A stretch of 64,000 nucleotides of DNA, taken from positions 62,001-126,000 of the forward strand of contig JBGAIF010000008.1 of the NCBI GenBank assembly GCA_044225795.1, given 5' to 3'. This stretch comes from Nemorincola sp044225795. GTDB lineage: Bacteria; Bacteroidota; Bacteroidia; Chitinophagales; Chitinophagaceae. Made by a program: the position numbers and the translations under genes. This document shows positions 27,476 through 35,667 of the stretch, in pieces. The notes under the pieces are model-generated. The model saw only the letters and a list, made by a program, of their open reading frames with translations. It was not told where the DNA came from and searched no databases. Each line of letters starts with the position of its first letter. The stretch's first letter is position 1.

Positions 27476-27503
27476 GTTTATTCCCCAAATTTCGTGCTTT
27501 TCG

Positions 27504-27515
27504 GGTTCGAATCCA
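27504..27515 (+). repeat. tRNA T-arm remnant GGTTCGAATCCA
   Basis: 12 bases identical to 26008-26019 in tRNA-Pro, without the rest of a tRNA around it. Confidence 0.4.
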
Positions 27516-27578
27516 CAAAAGCAAATTTCACCATTAGGATATTCTTCATATATTTATTGCAGCATACACTTTCATAAA

Positions 27579-28433
27579 ATGGTTACTGTTGACTCAGCTA
27601 TAAAAAAAGGTAGGTGGTTGCTTTTTTGGCTCCCATTATTTGTTTTTTTGGGTGCTGGAGGGTTACTCGCTTGTATTTTCCTCTACCTAATAGCTGGGGA
27701 CGTAATATGGATAAACATCGTTTGTACTCTTGCAATTCTGCTTTTACCTGTAATCCTTACAGCAGTCTATTATTTTTTCATGTTACCACGCTGGCGTATT
27801 TGGGCATTTTCAAACGTGAGAAATGTGCATGAATTGAAGCAACGAGCTATACTTGGTCAAATATATCCTAAGGACAATAGCTTCTGGTGGCGACTTGAAA
27901 TAAAATCGGCTGCGCAAATAGATACACTTGAAAATCTGGAACAACGATTTGATCAACCAGACGTTTTTGAAGAAGATTACTCCATACCTTTCCAAACGAC
28001 ATATTCTTATCCAAAGTCAGACAAATTTATCTTTCTTTTGTTTGCTCTTGGAAATTTAGCAGTGGCAATATTTATGTTTGACGTAAAACGCACGGACCAA
28101 ATTTTCGTATGTCTCATTGCATTTGCTGGGGCCGTTGCACTTGGTGTTTCCGCATACAAACGTTTTAGAGCAACTGAACCTCAACTCATAATCAGCAATG
28201 ATGGAATCACCTCGAAGGAGAACGGATTTCATGGGTGGGACGAAATTCAGAATGAACAGGTATTTTGGGTAAGTGCAGGACGAGCCTCGTATTATGGACT
28301 TTCCTACGAACTTAATGGAGAAACAATCAAAATGTCTCTAAGGGACTTAACTGGTCTTAGTTCATACAAGGTGGATCACGTGCTTCGCACCTACAGAGGA
28401 CGCTACCAACGAGAGCATAGCATAAAACGTTAG
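27579..28433 (+). CDS. Four-helix membrane protein of unknown function
   Basis: 284 residues from the ATG at 27579; upstream in-frame codons run into the terminator of unit B and are unlikely. Two membrane helices lie in the first ~75 residues (LLFWLPLFVFLGAGGLLACI) and two more at about 155-200. A C-terminal ~80-residue beta-rich domain follows (PQLIISNDGITSKENGFHGW), like small PH-type domains seen in bacterial membrane proteins. No function is assigned. Its stop codon's last base is the first base of unit C. Confidence 0.65.
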   Translation: MVTVDSAIKKGRWLLFWLPLFVFLGAGGLLACIFLYLIAGDVIWINIVCTLAILLLPVILTAVYYFFMLPRWRIWAFSNVRNVHELKQRAILGQIYPKDNSFWWRLEIKSAAQIDTLENLEQRFDQPDVFEEDYSIPFQTTYSYPKSDKFIFLLFALGNLAVAIFMFDVKRTDQIFVCLIAFAGAVALGVSAYKRFRATEPQLIISNDGITSKENGFHGWDEIQNEQVFWVSAGRASYYGLSYELNGETIKMSLRDLTGLSSYKVDHVLRTYRGRYQREHSIKR

Positions 28434-28578
28434 TTCGAAACTTGTCCAGTCAACTACGGGCAAGTATTTGCCAGTTTTTTCCAGTTGTTCCCTATACTTC
28501 CCCGATCATCCCCAAAAGTGCATTCAAAGCAAGCAAGTCTTTGATGAATTGGTTCGAAAGTTGTCCAGTCATCCCGAC
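28433..28578 (+). repeat. Repeat unit C (146 bp)
   Basis: Starts GTTCGAAACTTGTCCAG and ends GGTTCGAAAGTTG followed by TCCAGTCATCCCGAC. The last 15 bases equal the tRNA-Pro 3' end (26016-26030). It lacks the terminator hairpin found after A and B. The stretch 28434-28742 holds no other gene; a TAGTTAG..CTAACTA hairpin lies at 28655-28678. Confidence 0.85.
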
Positions 28579-28742
28579 TAAAATGAGAGCGGATGCGCAG
28601 AGCGGGAGCGATGCCACCCCTTCTCTTTTCCCCTCTTAGGCCGCTGTAGCTTTTTAGTTAGCAGGTAGTTACTAACTAGTTCCCGTTTTTTTTGTTTTGT
28701 CTCATATTTCAGTACTTTTAGTTTATCCAGAAAAATCGAAGA

Positions 28743-28961
28743 TTGAATAAGAAAGGTTTTTGGAAAGAAGCATGTAAGTTTTTGTCTGGCGCTTTTTTTG
28801 TAACAGCAGGCGCAAGTTGGTATTTTGCCTATTATAACTTTACTGTTCCTTTTTTAAGTACTTCAATGTCGCCCGGATTTCTAACCATTCGCGGGTGCAT
28901 ACATTTTACGTTGTTCGTATTAACATTCTACATAGGTTATATCAAAAAGGTAAAACATTGA
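28743..28961 (+). CDS. Possible small two-helix membrane protein
   Basis: 72 residues starting at TTG. Two hydrophobic helices (ACKFLSGAFFVTAGASWYFA and IHFTLFVLTFYIGYI) and a basic end (KKVKH). A promoter-like TACTTTTAG precedes it by about 30 bases. There is no ATG at the proper place, so this is a tentative call. Confidence 0.4.
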   Translation: MNKKGFWKEACKFLSGAFFVTAGASWYFAYYNFTVPFLSTSMSPGFLTIRGCIHFTLFVLTFYIGYIKKVKH

Positions 28962-29140
28962 CAAAAAACGCTGTTAATGACTTTTTCCAAGGTCGAAAAT
29001 AGCGCAGTTATCACCGACGATCATGTCCGGGAGGGTCGTTTTTTAATATCATGCAGGAAGTAGCGCTACTAATGCAAATAATGTTCAGATCCATCCGGGG
29101 ATTTATACCTTTAATTTAATGGTTTGTTCACGCTCCGGTA

Positions 29141-29165
29141 CATATACCCCATAAAGGGGTATATG
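29141..29165. promoter_or_regulatory. Palindromic operator candidate before the esterase gene
   Basis: A perfect 10-bp inverted repeat CATATACCCC..GGGGTATATG with a 5-base spacer. Outer half-sites TGTTCA (29125-29130) and TGAACA (29171-29176) extend the symmetry. It lies 29 bases before the -7 element. Confidence 0.55.
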
Positions 29166-29194
29166 CGCCATGAACATATCTGTACCCAAGTCTC

Positions 29195-29202
29195 TACCTT
29201 TG
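29195..29202 (+). promoter_or_regulatory. -7 element TACCTTTG of the esterase gene
   Basis: Exact TAnnTTTG match ending four bases before the ATG, so the transcript may be leaderless or nearly so. Confidence 0.6.
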
Positions 29203-29206
29203 ACCC

Positions 29207-30031
29207 ATGAAAGGACTGACCACCATATTATCCGCCATGTTCGCCGTTATTTGCCATGCTCAGGAGAGGCCATTCAGGCTTGGTACCATAGAGGAGATTC
29301 ATTCTGCAGTACTATCAGAAAAACGAATATTGAATATCTACCTTCCGGATGGCTATTCTGATAAAGACACAACCCGCTACCCGGTCATTTATCTATTAGA
29401 TGGCAGCGCCGACGAAGATTTTATACATATTGCCGGCCTGGTGCAGTTCTGTACTTTTCCGTGGGTGAGGCGATTGCCACCGTCAATAGTGGTAGGCATC
29501 GCCAACACAAACAGGAAACGCGATATGACCTACCCCACAACCCTCAGGGAAGACAAAGAACTGATCCCATCAGGCGGCGGCTCTGCAAATTTCATCAGAT
29601 TCATAGCAGATGAACTGCAACCACATATAAAAGACCGTTACCGCACCAACGGTCAAAGAACAATAATCGGCGAGTCACTGGCCGGGCTCTTGGTTACAGA
29701 AGTGCTTTATACAAGGCCATCATTATTCGATAAGTATATCATTATCAGCCCCAGCCTTTGGTGGGACAACGGATCCCTGCTCAAAAAACAACCTGCATTA
29801 TCAGGCACTACCCACAAAATAAGTGTGTACATAGCAGCGGGTAAAGAAGGTCTGGCACCGGCTGCACAACCTCATGTAATGGAAGTAGACGCAAACATTC
29901 TATCCGATAAATTAAAAGGCAATGGCGCAAAAAACATCAGTGTTTATTTCGACTATATGCCCGATGAAGATCATGCCACGATTGGGCACCAGGCCGTGTA
30001 CAACGCATTCAAATGGCTGAGCAATAAATAG
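29207..30031 (+). CDS. Exported alpha/beta-hydrolase, esterase D/IroE-like
   Basis: 274 residues with a signal peptide (ILSAMFAVICHAQ). The PVIYLLDG strand, the nucleophile elbow IGESLAGLLV and the late HATIGH (likely catalytic His) match the putative-esterase family that includes siderophore and formylglutathione hydrolases. It probably hydrolyses an ester in the periplasm or outside. The palindrome upstream suggests dedicated control. Confidence 0.88.
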   Translation: MKGLTTILSAMFAVICHAQERPFRLGTIEEIHSAVLSEKRILNIYLPDGYSDKDTTRYPVIYLLDGSADEDFIHIAGLVQFCTFPWVRRLPPSIVVGIANTNRKRDMTYPTTLREDKELIPSGGGSANFIRFIADELQPHIKDRYRTNGQRTIIGESLAGLLVTEVLYTRPSLFDKYIIISPSLWWDNGSLLKKQPALSGTTHKISVYIAAGKEGLAPAAQPHVMEVDANILSDKLKGNGAKNISVYFDYMPDEDHATIGHQAVYNAFKWLSNK

Positions 30032-30209
30032 ATGTGGTTATTCCGGTGGAGATGGGAACCCGGCTACATTTTCCAGTCCATTTGCCATGCAGGTATTCAT
30101 TTTCTTGCCATTCACAGAAATATCAGTATTTTAGTTTGGGGCAGTCAACAACTGAAATATAAGCTGCCTGCAATATTTAAAACATCCACCATCTTAAATA
30201 ACAAACCAT

Positions 30210-30590
30210 ATGAAAAAAGTAACAGGAATAGGCGGCGTCTTCTTCAAATGCAAAGACCCCAATGCAACAAACGAATGGTATAAAAAACACCTGGGCTTTG
30301 AGACCACGCCATACGGCACCAGCTTCGAATGGCTGCATGCCGATGACAGCACAAAGAAAGGGCTCACCCAGTGGAATCCTTTTAAAGATACAACCAAGTA
30401 TTTCGAACCGTCTAACAAGGACTTTATGATCAACTACAGGGTGGATGACCTGGAGGCACTGGTGGAAGAACTTAAAAAGGAGAATGTGACCATCGTGGAC
30501 AAAATAGAGTCGTATGACTACGGAAAATTTGTTCACATCCTCGACCTGGAAGGAAATAAGATACAACTTTGGGAGCCGGCTGGCGAATAG
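30210..30590 (+). CDS. VOC-fold (glyoxalase/bleomycin-resistance) protein, cytoplasmic
   Basis: 126 residues: one VOC module, opening TGIGGVFFKCKDPNATNEWY and closing FVHILDLEGNKIQLWEP, with a metal-ligand Glu near the end. No signal peptide. The next gene is a close paralogue with a membrane anchor; the two share long runs such as FFKCKDP and TKYFEPS. The substrate is unknown; such proteins are metal-dependent lyases, dioxygenases or binding proteins. Confidence 0.85.
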   Translation: MKKVTGIGGVFFKCKDPNATNEWYKKHLGFETTPYGTSFEWLHADDSTKKGLTQWNPFKDTTKYFEPSNKDFMINYRVDDLEALVEELKKENVTIVDKIESYDYGKFVHILDLEGNKIQLWEPAGE

Positions 30591-30612
30591 CCCGGTACTA
30601 AATCACATTCAT

Positions 30613-31137
30613 ATGAAAAGAACTGTTCTTACAACTGTAGCTATAATCATTTCTTTCGGGTTGGGATATTCCTTCAACCACTTTGTTACCGCCCGGGCAA
30701 ATGCCGAAAAACTAAAAAGAGTGACCGGCATTGGTGGTATCTTCTTCAAATGCAAAGACCCCGGCAAACTAAGAGAATGGTACAAGACTCACCTGGGCAT
30801 CAATGTGAACCAGTATGGCAGTGTATTTGAGTGGCGGCAGGCTAACGATTCCAGCAAAAAGGGATTTACACAATGGAGCCCGTTCAGGAATACCACCAAA
30901 TATTTCGAGCCGTCCACCAAGGATTTCATGATCAACTACCGCGTCGCCGATCTGGCTACACTTGTGGATCAATTGAAGAAAGAAGGAGTTAACGTCCTCG
31001 ATACCATACAAACATATGATTACGGCAAGTTTGTACATATAATGGACGATGAGGAAAACAAAATAGAGCTATGGGAACCTAATGACATAGTGTATGAGAA
31101 GATGGGCGTTCAGATGGGCCTGGAAACCACAAAGTAA
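30613..31137 (+). CDS. VOC-fold protein with N-terminal membrane anchor
   Basis: 174 residues from the ATG at 30613, 22 bases after the paralogue's stop; an upstream in-frame start would overlap that gene. The first ~25 residues are an anchor or signal (VLTTVAIIISFGLGYSFNHF), then a VOC module from TGIGGIFFKCKDPGKLREWY to HIMDDEENKIELWEP and a short extra tail. It is a recent tandem duplicate, with one copy inside the cell and one apparently exported. Confidence 0.85.
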   Translation: MKRTVLTTVAIIISFGLGYSFNHFVTARANAEKLKRVTGIGGIFFKCKDPGKLREWYKTHLGINVNQYGSVFEWRQANDSSKKGFTQWSPFRNTTKYFEPSTKDFMINYRVADLATLVDQLKKEGVNVLDTIQTYDYGKFVHIMDDEENKIELWEPNDIVYEKMGVQMGLETTK

Positions 31138-31279
31138 GTTATCAATACCGTCAGGTACTTTGGGGCGTTACCGTGTCAAGAAACTATCCGGCATCTGATG
31201 CTATAGCACCCACGCAGTCATACATCTTTAAGTTTCTGATGAGGACTAATAACAAAAAACTAAAGAACATATCGGTCAT

Positions 31280-32812
31280 CTATCTCTTAAGCAAATACCG
31301 GTCGAAAAAAGACACTTTTTTACCATACTTGCAATATCTGTGTAAAGGATAATCGGGGGAATCTATTGATCCGAGGTCATCCTGCACCAGGAAGTTCTTA
31401 TCAGCAGCATCTTCATACCGCTTAATAACCGTCTTTCTTACACTCCATTGGTCAGATCGCTCGAACAAGTATTTATTCATCGCTTGCCGGTTTACATAGT
31501 ATCCGGCAGTAAATACCACAGACCGGCCAAATTCAAGCATGGGTTCAACAGCTCCGAGTACAAGATAGCATACGATCAGTTTCCGCATTAGAGGAGAAGT
31601 CGTTTCCAGCAAATATTTGGCAGTCAAGACCATCAATATGAACATCGGAGCCAATGACACCCTGGCACACAGTGTAAATGGCTGCATGGTACCATACCTG
31701 ACCACTGGTAAGATACACAGTATCGCGACTGCAACATAAAGAAAGGGCTCTTTCCTGTACTTACTGAACAATATGGCTGTGGTTATTCCAAATGACAAAA
31801 CAACAAACAACAAGTACTTCTTCACACCGTCAAATTTCAGGTATGCCGACTCTACATACGGACTACCTGCAAGGAACAAATAACTGACCACTAACACACA
31901 CGCACCACCAATAATATTCTGAAACGAAAGGTATGGTCGCACTATAGTCATAAAAGGGTGCGACCAGTCTGTTTCCCTCAACATGATCACAACCAAAAAA
32001 GGAAAGAAGCCAATAAAAAAGAATGGCCCATGCAGATAACATAGAGAGAAAAGGAAAAGATAGTTCCCCTTAGGCATCCTGTTCAGAATAATGGCAGCTA
32101 TAAGCCAGGGTACGATCGTTTGATTATAAATCCAATATATACCGCTCAAACCGTCTCCCGCCAATAGCATATCTCCCGCCCACAATGTATAATCACTCTT
32201 CATTACATTCATCACCGGATATCTCAAAAACGAACCTGCGAGATACAGCCCGTTGAAGAGCAGAAACACAAAAAGCACAGAGTAGGAATATCTTCCAACC
32301 ACGCAACTGATGAAATAATAAACAAGGAACAGGCCGCAAACGGTCCAGAGAAAAAGAACAAAGTTCGCTATACCCCACCCCGCGATTTTGCCTAGAAGCG
32401 CAGACGGCAAAAAGTAAATGAAATAGTAAATATAGACTGCTGGCCTGTCAAAGAAAGGTATGGTATGATTTTCGTTGATAATGAACGGCCACCTATGTGT
32501 AATAAGATCCCGAAACAAAGCGTTTCTGAATTGATGGTCTTCATTCTGGTAAGCATACCCGCCAATGCCCGAAAAGAATACAACAACACCAATGATCAGT
32601 GTCACATAGAGCAAATGCTTCCTGTCGCCCGGAATTAGCGATCCGCGAAAATCCGCATACTTTCTTAGCGACAGAATAGTGGAGATCAGCAATATCCCAC
32701 AGGCGATCAATGCATAGTACCATTGCAGCCAACCAAAAAAGAAAATTAAAAAAGGAACAATGATGTATAAGTACGCCACATACAAAAAAAGCTTTCCCGG
32801 GCTGTTGCTCAT
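31280..32812 (-). CDS. Polytopic membrane protein, possibly GT-C-like
   Basis: 510 residues with about 11-12 hydrophobic helices and a periplasmic loop near residues 105-125 (HTIPFFDRPAVYIYYFIYFL). The overall layout, including the last soluble ~80 residues, is like GT-C glycosyltransferase-type or O-unit-processing proteins. No clear DxD motif is seen. It stands alone; the family is not recognised. Confidence 0.6.
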   Translation of the reverse strand: MSNSPGKLFLYVAYLYIIVPFLIFFFGWLQWYYALIACGILLISTILSLRKYADFRGSLIPGDRKHLLYVTLIIGVVVFFSGIGGYAYQNEDHQFRNALFRDLITHRWPFIINENHTIPFFDRPAVYIYYFIYFLPSALLGKIAGWGIANFVLFLWTVCGLFLVYYFISCVVGRYSYSVLFVFLLFNGLYLAGSFLRYPVMNVMKSDYTLWAGDMLLAGDGLSGIYWIYNQTIVPWLIAAIILNRMPKGNYLFLFSLCYLHGPFFFIGFFPFLVVIMLRETDWSHPFMTIVRPYLSFQNIIGGACVLVVSYLFLAGSPYVESAYLKFDGVKKYLLFVVLSFGITTAILFSKYRKEPFLYVAVAILCILPVVRYGTMQPFTLCARVSLAPMFILMVLTAKYLLETTSPLMRKLIVCYLVLGAVEPMLEFGRSVVFTAGYYVNRQAMNKYLFERSDQWSVRKTVIKRYEDAADKNFLVQDDLGSIDSPDYPLHRYCKYGKKVSFFDRYLLKR

Positions 32813-32927
32813 TTACTGACTTTAATAATAGTGATGAACTGTGGCTTCGATCGTCATTAACACCAACGATTTGATGTCAAAAATAACCAAACAATCGGTA
32901 TCAGGAAACTATTAAAGATCGGCGATC

Positions 32928-33743
32928 CTACACCTTACCTACAACATATACCGTAGTGGGCGTAGGGTTGCCCCCTTCTTTTTCAAGGGATATCGCAAAT
33001 GCCTCACCTTCCATCACTTGCATAGGCACCTTTTGCATTGAGGAGGAGTTGGCCATATCGTTAGGTAAGGTACCCATGCTTACAGGCTTGCCACCTTGTA
33101 TCACCCACATCTGATATTGCATACCCTTGGGTGGCTCCGGCAATGCGTTCATGGCTACATAGGCGTCACCCTTGGCCTTGCTCCAGTAAACGGTGGCCGC
33201 CATAGGATGCCCCTTTACTACGGTATGCATAACTATGGTCTGCATGTCATTGTCAGCCATCATATCCTTCGACTTCCTGTAGTTCTCTACTTCTTTTGCC
33301 AACAGGCGCTGATCCGATTCCAGCTTGCTCATTTGGGCCAACATAGCCACAACACGCACTTTCTGTTCTCTGCTTTGGTCATAGAGCAGGTAGTTAACGG
33401 CAAGGCTGCCAACCAGCACGGCCAGCATAGCAGCATAGCGCCAGTCAAGTGCTTTCCTGCTTTCGGGACGGAATGGAATTGTCTTTGGCTGTTGCTGTGC
33501 ACCTCCTGCATTATTACCCGCCTGTGGCATGCTTCCCCATATCTGCTCACGCGTTCCAATAGGTGGTTCTATAGCAAGCCGGACACAATATTGCTGCATT
33601 ACTTCTTCTATGGAAAGTAATACAGTTTTCAGCTCAGGGTACATGGCAACATCAGCTTCTACCTGCGCCCGTTCATGTTCGGTCAGTGCGCCAAGTGCAT
33701 AAGCTTCCAATATGCCCGATTCTATGTACTCCCGTGTATTCAC
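32928..33743 (-). CDS. Anti-sigma factor, RskA-like
   Basis: 271 residues; starts with GTG inside the stop of the sigma gene (TAGTG). The N-terminal YIESGILEAYALGALTEHERAQ matches RskA-type anti-sigma domains. One membrane helix lies near residue 105 (YAAMLAVLVGSLAVNYLLY). The C-terminal beta-rich RskA domain is seen as KGMQYQMWVIQGGKPVSMG, then EKEGGNPTP. It would hold the cotranscribed ECF sigma at the membrane until a signal releases it. Confidence 0.9.
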   Translation of the reverse strand: MNTREYIESGILEAYALGALTEHERAQVEADVAMYPELKTVLLSIEEVMQQYCVRLAIEPPIGTREQIWGSMPQAGNNAGGAQQQPKTIPFRPESRKALDWRYAAMLAVLVGSLAVNYLLYDQSREQKVRVVAMLAQMSKLESDQRLLAKEVENYRKSKDMMADNDMQTIVMHTVVKGHPMAATVYWSKAKGDAYVAMNALPEPPKGMQYQMWVIQGGKPVSMGTLPNDMANSSSMQKVPMQVMEGEAFAISLEKEGGNPTPTTVYVVGKV

Positions 33744-34291
33744 TAATTACTAAATATTTCCCTTAGCTGCTGCATTGCGCTTCGCATACGCGTCTTTACA
33801 GTACCCAGGGGTATGTTCAATGTTTTAGAAATTTCGTCAAGCGTATAACCTTTAAAATAAGCCAGGTTAATAATAACCTCATACTCAGGCTTCAGCCCCG
33901 CTACCATTTTCCTCAGTCCTATCGTGTCCGTAGCTTGCTCTGTTCGCATGCCGCGTTCCATATTATTTACGACATCCTCACCCGTTTGGATTTTACCCTT
34001 CATGATCTCTCCCTTCGAGCGGAGCTTGTCAATGGCCGAATTCCGGGCTATGTTTATCATCCACGTATATAGCCGCCCTTTCTGCGCGTCATACTTGCCT
34101 ATGTTGTTCCATATCTTCACAAATACATCCTGCAGCACATCCTGGGCTATGTGTTCGTCATACACCACTTTGCACACAACACCATACAGTACAGCCGCGT
34201 AGTGCTTATACAGGTAGTTATACGCATCCCTGCTCTGCTGTTTCAACAGCAGCACCAGTTCTTCTTCGCTATATGTGGCAGATGTGGTCAA
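33743..34291 (-). CDS. ECF RNA polymerase sigma factor
   Basis: 182 residues. Region 2 is AQDVLQDVFVKIWNNIGKYD and GRLYTWMINIARNSAIDKLR; region 4 is VINLAYFKGYTLDEISKTLNIPLGTVKTRMRSAM. It would direct RNA polymerase to a stress or envelope regulon and is paired with the overlapping anti-sigma gene. No target promoter can be read from the window. Confidence 0.95.
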   Translation of the reverse strand: MTTSATYSEEELVLLLKQQSRDAYNYLYKHYAAVLYGVVCKVVYDEHIAQDVLQDVFVKIWNNIGKYDAQKGRLYTWMINIARNSAIDKLRSKGEIMKGKIQTGEDVVNNMERGMRTEQATDTIGLRKMVAGLKPEYEVIINLAYFKGYTLDEISKTLNIPLGTVKTRMRSAMQQLREIFSN

Positions 34292-34371
34292 AAAAAAGTA
34301 GCTGATTCAAAAATAGCAATAATATCCATACCCTTTGGCACAGACACCTAACGAAAAAACCAACTGAATAT

Positions 34372-34950
34372 CTATTTTGGGAAAACCATGCGGTAATCTG
34401 TCTTTACCTTTCCGCTGCTGATATCGTCCAGCTTTTTCTTGATAAGGCGCTTTTTGAGTTGCGTCAGGTAGTCTATGAACAGCTTGCCGTCTATATGATC
34501 ATATTCATGCTGTATCACCCTTGCAGTGATGCCATCAAATGTCTCCTCGTGTTCCTGGAAGTGCTCATCCATATATTTGATACGCACCTGGCTATGCCGG
34601 TATATATCCTCCCTCACTTTGGGAATGCTCAGGCACCCCTCGTTATAAGGCCATGTGTCACCCGTTTCATCCACTTTCCTGGCATTGATAAATACCTTCT
34701 TGATCGGCTTTTCATTAGGATATTTACGTTTATCTTCATCATCAAACCCCTCTACCACCTGCACCGTATCCACCAGGAACAACCTTATTGGCCTGTTGAT
34801 CTGGGGCGCTGCCAAACCTACCCCATTGCTGTTATAGAGGGTTTCCCACATATCTTCTAACAGTTTCTTCAGCTCAGGGTATTCGGCATTGATATCATCA
34901 CAAACCTTTCTCAGTATCGGAGTTCCGTAGGCCACTATTGGTAAAACCAT
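34372..34950 (-). CDS. def: Peptide deformylase
   Basis: 192 residues. All three motifs are present: GVGLAAPQI, EGCLSIP and QHEYDHIDG (metal ligands Cys and two His, catalytic Glu). It removes the formyl group from nascent N-terminal Met. A minus-strand -7 element TAACTTTG lies 27 bases before the start. Confidence 0.97.
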   Translation of the reverse strand: MVLPIVAYGTPILRKVCDDINAEYPELKKLLEDMWETLYNSNGVGLAAPQINRPIRLFLVDTVQVVEGFDDEDKRKYPNEKPIKKVFINARKVDETGDTWPYNEGCLSIPKVREDIYRHSQVRIKYMDEHFQEHEETFDGITARVIQHEYDHIDGKLFIDYLTQLKKRLIKKKLDDISSGKVKTDYRMVFPK

Positions 34951-34977
34951 CTATAATAATTTCTTTTATTAAGCTGG

Positions 34978-34985
34978 CAAAGTTA
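34978..34985 (-). promoter_or_regulatory. -7 element TAACTTTG of def
   Basis: Minus-strand TAnnTTTG match, 27 bases before the ATG. Confidence 0.5.
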
Positions 34986-35002
34986 CGCCATTTTCAACAG
35001 GT

Positions 35003-35353
35003 TTAAACATCAAAAGACAGGTGTGGTACAATGCCTGAGGTAGTTTCAGGCCAATTGAAATGCCAGTAAATGATACCACTTGTGTTATCACTCACAATGC
35101 AAAGTGTGCAATGCCCCGATCCAAAATATGGCACTATAGCCAAGTATATTCCCGGTTGCAACAATGAGATGAAGTAGAAAGTTTCAGATTTGTATATCGG
35201 TCCGGTCATTTCGTATTTGCCCGTCACAATCGGCAGCCGTAGTATTGCCGGCTGTGGTTCAATATATATAGACCTTATATGTCGTCCGATTCTGGTATAT
35301 AAAAAACGTCTATCATGCTCCGGTGCGTTTTTCACACTGCTATACTTTGGCAC
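35003..35353 (-). CDS. Doubtful 116-residue open frame (GTG start)
   Basis: The frame starts with GTG and has no recognised family. It contains a hydrophobic aromatic stretch (FYFISLLQPGIYLAIVPYFG). No -7 element or ATG supports the start. It may be a real small protein or chance coding. Confidence 0.3.
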   Translation of the reverse strand: MPKYSSVKNAPEHDRRFLYTRIGRHIRSIYIEPQPAILRLPIVTGKYEMTGPIYKSETFYFISLLQPGIYLAIVPYFGSGHCTLCIVSDNTSGIIYWHFNWPETTSGIVPHLSFDV

Positions 35354-35477
35354 ACATTTTGTGCATTATTTAGTCGGTCTGTAGCATAAACATTACAAAT
35401 TAATATTACACAACGGCATTGCTCACTGAGCAATCCTAATTTGCGCAGAGTACAATTGACAATCAATCATTTATAGC

Positions 35478-35485
35478 AACCTTTG
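35478..35485 (+). promoter_or_regulatory. -7-like element AACCTTTG before a small open frame
   Basis: One mismatch from TAnnTTTG; 12 bases before the ATG at 35498. Confidence 0.35.
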
Positions 35486-35497
35486 CTCACCTGCCTT

Positions 35498-35617
35498 ATG
35501 AAAAAGAAATTGCGCAAAAATGTCCCGCCGGTACTAATTTCAGACCCGGCATTTTCATCATTGCAATATCCAACATATAAACCAATCGCACATATCAGAA
35601 AATTTAAAAAACCTTAG
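35498..35617 (+). CDS. Possible 39-residue basic small protein upstream of rpsA
   Basis: ATG to TAG, 39 residues, starting MKKKLRKNVPPVLISDPAF and ending RKFKKP; very basic at both ends. A -7-like element sits 12 bases before the start, and the frame stops just before the rpsA -7 element. It could be a regulatory leader peptide or a small ribosome-linked protein, or chance. Confidence 0.35.
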   Translation: MKKKLRKNVPPVLISDPAFSSLQYPTYKPIAHIRKFKKP

Positions 35618-35627
35618 TTATTTATCT

Positions 35628-35635
35628 TATCTTTG
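35628..35635 (+). promoter_or_regulatory. -7 element TATCTTTG of rpsA
   Basis: Exact match, 32 bases before the GTG start of rpsA. Confidence 0.65.
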
Positions 35636-35667
35636 CACTCCCCAAAAAAACAAGGGGATTAAATAAA

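Noticed and set aside
27504..27515. A second tRNA gene suggested by GGTTCGAATCCA
   Set aside because: Neither an acceptor stem nor an anticodon arm can be drawn around it; at most a remnant.
26553..28578. Integron with attC sites
   Set aside because: The units lack the GTTRRRY core and the imperfect palindrome of attC sites, and no intI-like gene is present. A cassette-like array of another type remains open.
26553..28578. CRISPR array
   Set aside because: There are only three repeats, about 145 bp long and about 0.7-1.2 kb apart with genes between them; no cas genes.
28442..28639. 65-codon plus-strand frame in repeat unit C
   Set aside because: It covers the repeat and non-conserved flank; units A and B do not keep this frame.
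30032..30283. 83-codon plus-strand frame after the esterase gene
   Set aside because: It overlaps the VOC gene in another frame and has no promoter or family.
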